A stretch of DNA of 20,894 nt from the NCBI RefSeq assembly GCF_000003605.2, contig NW_003122410.1, positions 147,921 to 168,814 of the forward strand. The letters run 5' to 3'. The notes under the pieces were generated by a model. That model was not told the DNA's origin and made no database searches. It saw only the letters and a program-made list of their open reading frames with translations. This DNA is from Saccoglossus kowalevskii. Taxonomy: Eukaryota > Hemichordata > Enteropneusta > Harrimaniidae. Both the position numbers and the translations under genes were made by a program. This document shows positions 20,295-20,894 of the stretch, piece by piece. The first letter of the stretch is position 1. Each line of letters begins with the position of its first letter.

Positions 20295-20337
20295 CAATAA
20301 AGTTTTATTTGTCAAAAACGAACGCGTTCGATTTATT
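20295..20337. terminator. Bidirectional poly(A) signal and 12-bp palindrome
   Basis: AATAAAGTTTTATT (about 20296-20309) reads as AATAAA on both strands. A second minus-strand AATAAA (TTTATT, 20332-20337) follows the perfect palindrome CGAACGCGTTCG (20319-20330). It could end transcripts from both sides. Confidence 0.45.
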
Positions 20338-20360
20338 TAAATAGTGTGTTTGTTACAGTA

Positions 20361-20372
20361 GTTCTCTTTTTG
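20361..20372 (-). promoter_or_regulatory. Histone downstream element (U7 snRNA site)
   Basis: On the minus strand CAAAAAGAGAAC lies about 12 nt after the stem-loop, the usual distance and purine-rich content of the element that pairs with U7 snRNA in histone pre-mRNA. Confidence 0.65.
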
Positions 20373-20383
20373 GAGTGTGTTGT

Positions 20384-20399
20384 GGCCCTGAAAAGGGCC
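20384..20399 (-). terminator. Histone mRNA 3' stem-loop
   Basis: The minus strand reads AAAAC-GGCCCTTTTCAGGGCC-ACA: a 6-bp stem and the TTTC loop of the canonical replication-dependent histone stem-loop, with the A/C-rich flanks and ACA cleavage context. It lies about 27 nt after the stop codon of the HIRAN-like frame. No histone coding sequence was found in front of it. Confidence 0.85.
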
Positions 20400-20426
20400 G
20401 TTTTGTTTGTGTTTTTACGTAAAAAC

Positions 20427-20780
20427 TCATTGGAACTTAACGACGTAAGATGAACCACGCAGCATGTGGCGCACACGTTCTGCTTTCTCTTCATTCAAGA
20501 TGAATCCAATATTGCAACGATCCATACCTTGGTGAGTGGTTTGAAGCACTTAGCCTTGGTTTCAAAACGTAGTATTTCGCTGACTGTGAATCCATAACGG
20601 GAGCTAGCACTTTTGAGACATCACGATAAACTTGCTACTTTCTTTCCATCCTTCATCACAGCTATGACATTACAGTCATGTGGATTATTTTTCTGTCTTG
20701 AAGAAAAACATTTTGCCGACCTCAAGTCCATTACGATAACCATAATGAGGCATGCCGACGATGGGAACTTGTTGCATCAT
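20427..20780 (-). pseudogene. Small intronless HIRAN-domain protein gene, frameshifted
   Basis: The ATG is at 20780-20778 and the stop TGA at 20429-20427, giving about 118 codons across frames. The first frame gives PIVGMPHYGYRNGLEVGKMF and stops at KTEK. The next frame gives NPHDCNVIAVMKDGKKVASL, then DVSKVLAPVMDSQSAKYYVL, and the last frame GFILNEEKAERVRHMLRG to VVKFQ-stop. The pattern G-x-Y...NPHDxNxIAV...GKKV...LAPVMD matches the HIRAN domain, which in HLTF binds 3' DNA ends at stalled forks. Three frameshifts break the reading. Homology is by remembered pattern; it could be a transposon or virus-borne HIRAN family rather than a host gene. Confidence 0.6.
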
Positions 20781-20894
20781 CGTTATTTTTATAATTTTGT
20801 CACGTGTGTGGGTGCGTGAATAAATCATGTTAATGAGGTCGACCAGAGTTTATTTTCAGTCCGTTTTTTATGTATCGCCATTTGGATATGTTAC

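Noticed and set aside
20613..20819. 68-codon plus-strand frame
   Set aside because: It is antisense to the better supported HIRAN-like frames.
20384..20894. A histone gene on the minus strand
   Set aside because: The stem-loop is histone-like, but the frames in front of it show HIRAN-like sequence and none of the core histone or H1 motifs.

Overview
The window is metazoan nuclear DNA. It is AT-rich and has short coding exons bounded by GT-AG splice sites, long introns, and insertions from many eukaryotic transposon classes. The host genes are two copies of acyl-CoA synthetase family member 2 (ACSF2), a mitochondrial medium-chain fatty-acid CoA ligase. A replication-dependent histone-type mRNA 3' end (stem-loop plus purine-rich downstream element) also points to an animal. 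The species cannot be named; the mix of repeats would suit a marine invertebrate, which is an inference only.

Layout. 1-4658: the last five exons of ACSF2 copy A on the plus strand; the 5' part lies outside the window. Its last intron holds a minisatellite of about 29 units of 36 bp, most of which contain the octamer ATTTGCAT (a POU/Oct-type site). 4659-6676: 3' UTR and intergenic DNA. 6677-7985: a 5'-truncated L1/Tx1-like LINE flanked by a perfect 16-bp target-site duplication. 8374-18712: ACSF2 copy B on the minus strand, tail to tail with copy A. I recover 12 exons with phases that agree at every junction, plus a candidate first exon that carries an in-frame TAG. The introns of copy B hold a PIF/Harbinger-like MITE (10182-10607), a degenerate CATC-rich tract, tRNA-type SINE copies, a foldback element inserted inside one of those SINEs (12279-12815), an internally deleted mariner (13451-14140) and a nested-palindrome MITE (14860-15342). 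18960-20170: the 5' end of a decayed LTR retrotransposon (LTR end, tRNA-Leu-type primer binding site, broken gag with zinc knuckles). 20171-20340: a GC-rich hairpin block and a bidirectional AATAAA/TTTATT site. 20361-20780, minus strand: a frameshifted, intronless HIRAN-domain gene whose 3' end is a canonical histone stem-loop with a U7-type downstream element.

How it fits together. The two ACSF2 copies share exon lengths, phases and even sequence at intron ends, so they arose by an inverted local duplication. They now differ in adenylation motifs A7 and A8, in C-terminal length and in intron insertions. The most unusual part is the right edge: a small HIRAN (DNA-end-binding) protein gene with a histone-type mRNA end suggests S-phase-coupled expression of a non-histone or mobile-element gene, although this copy is broken.
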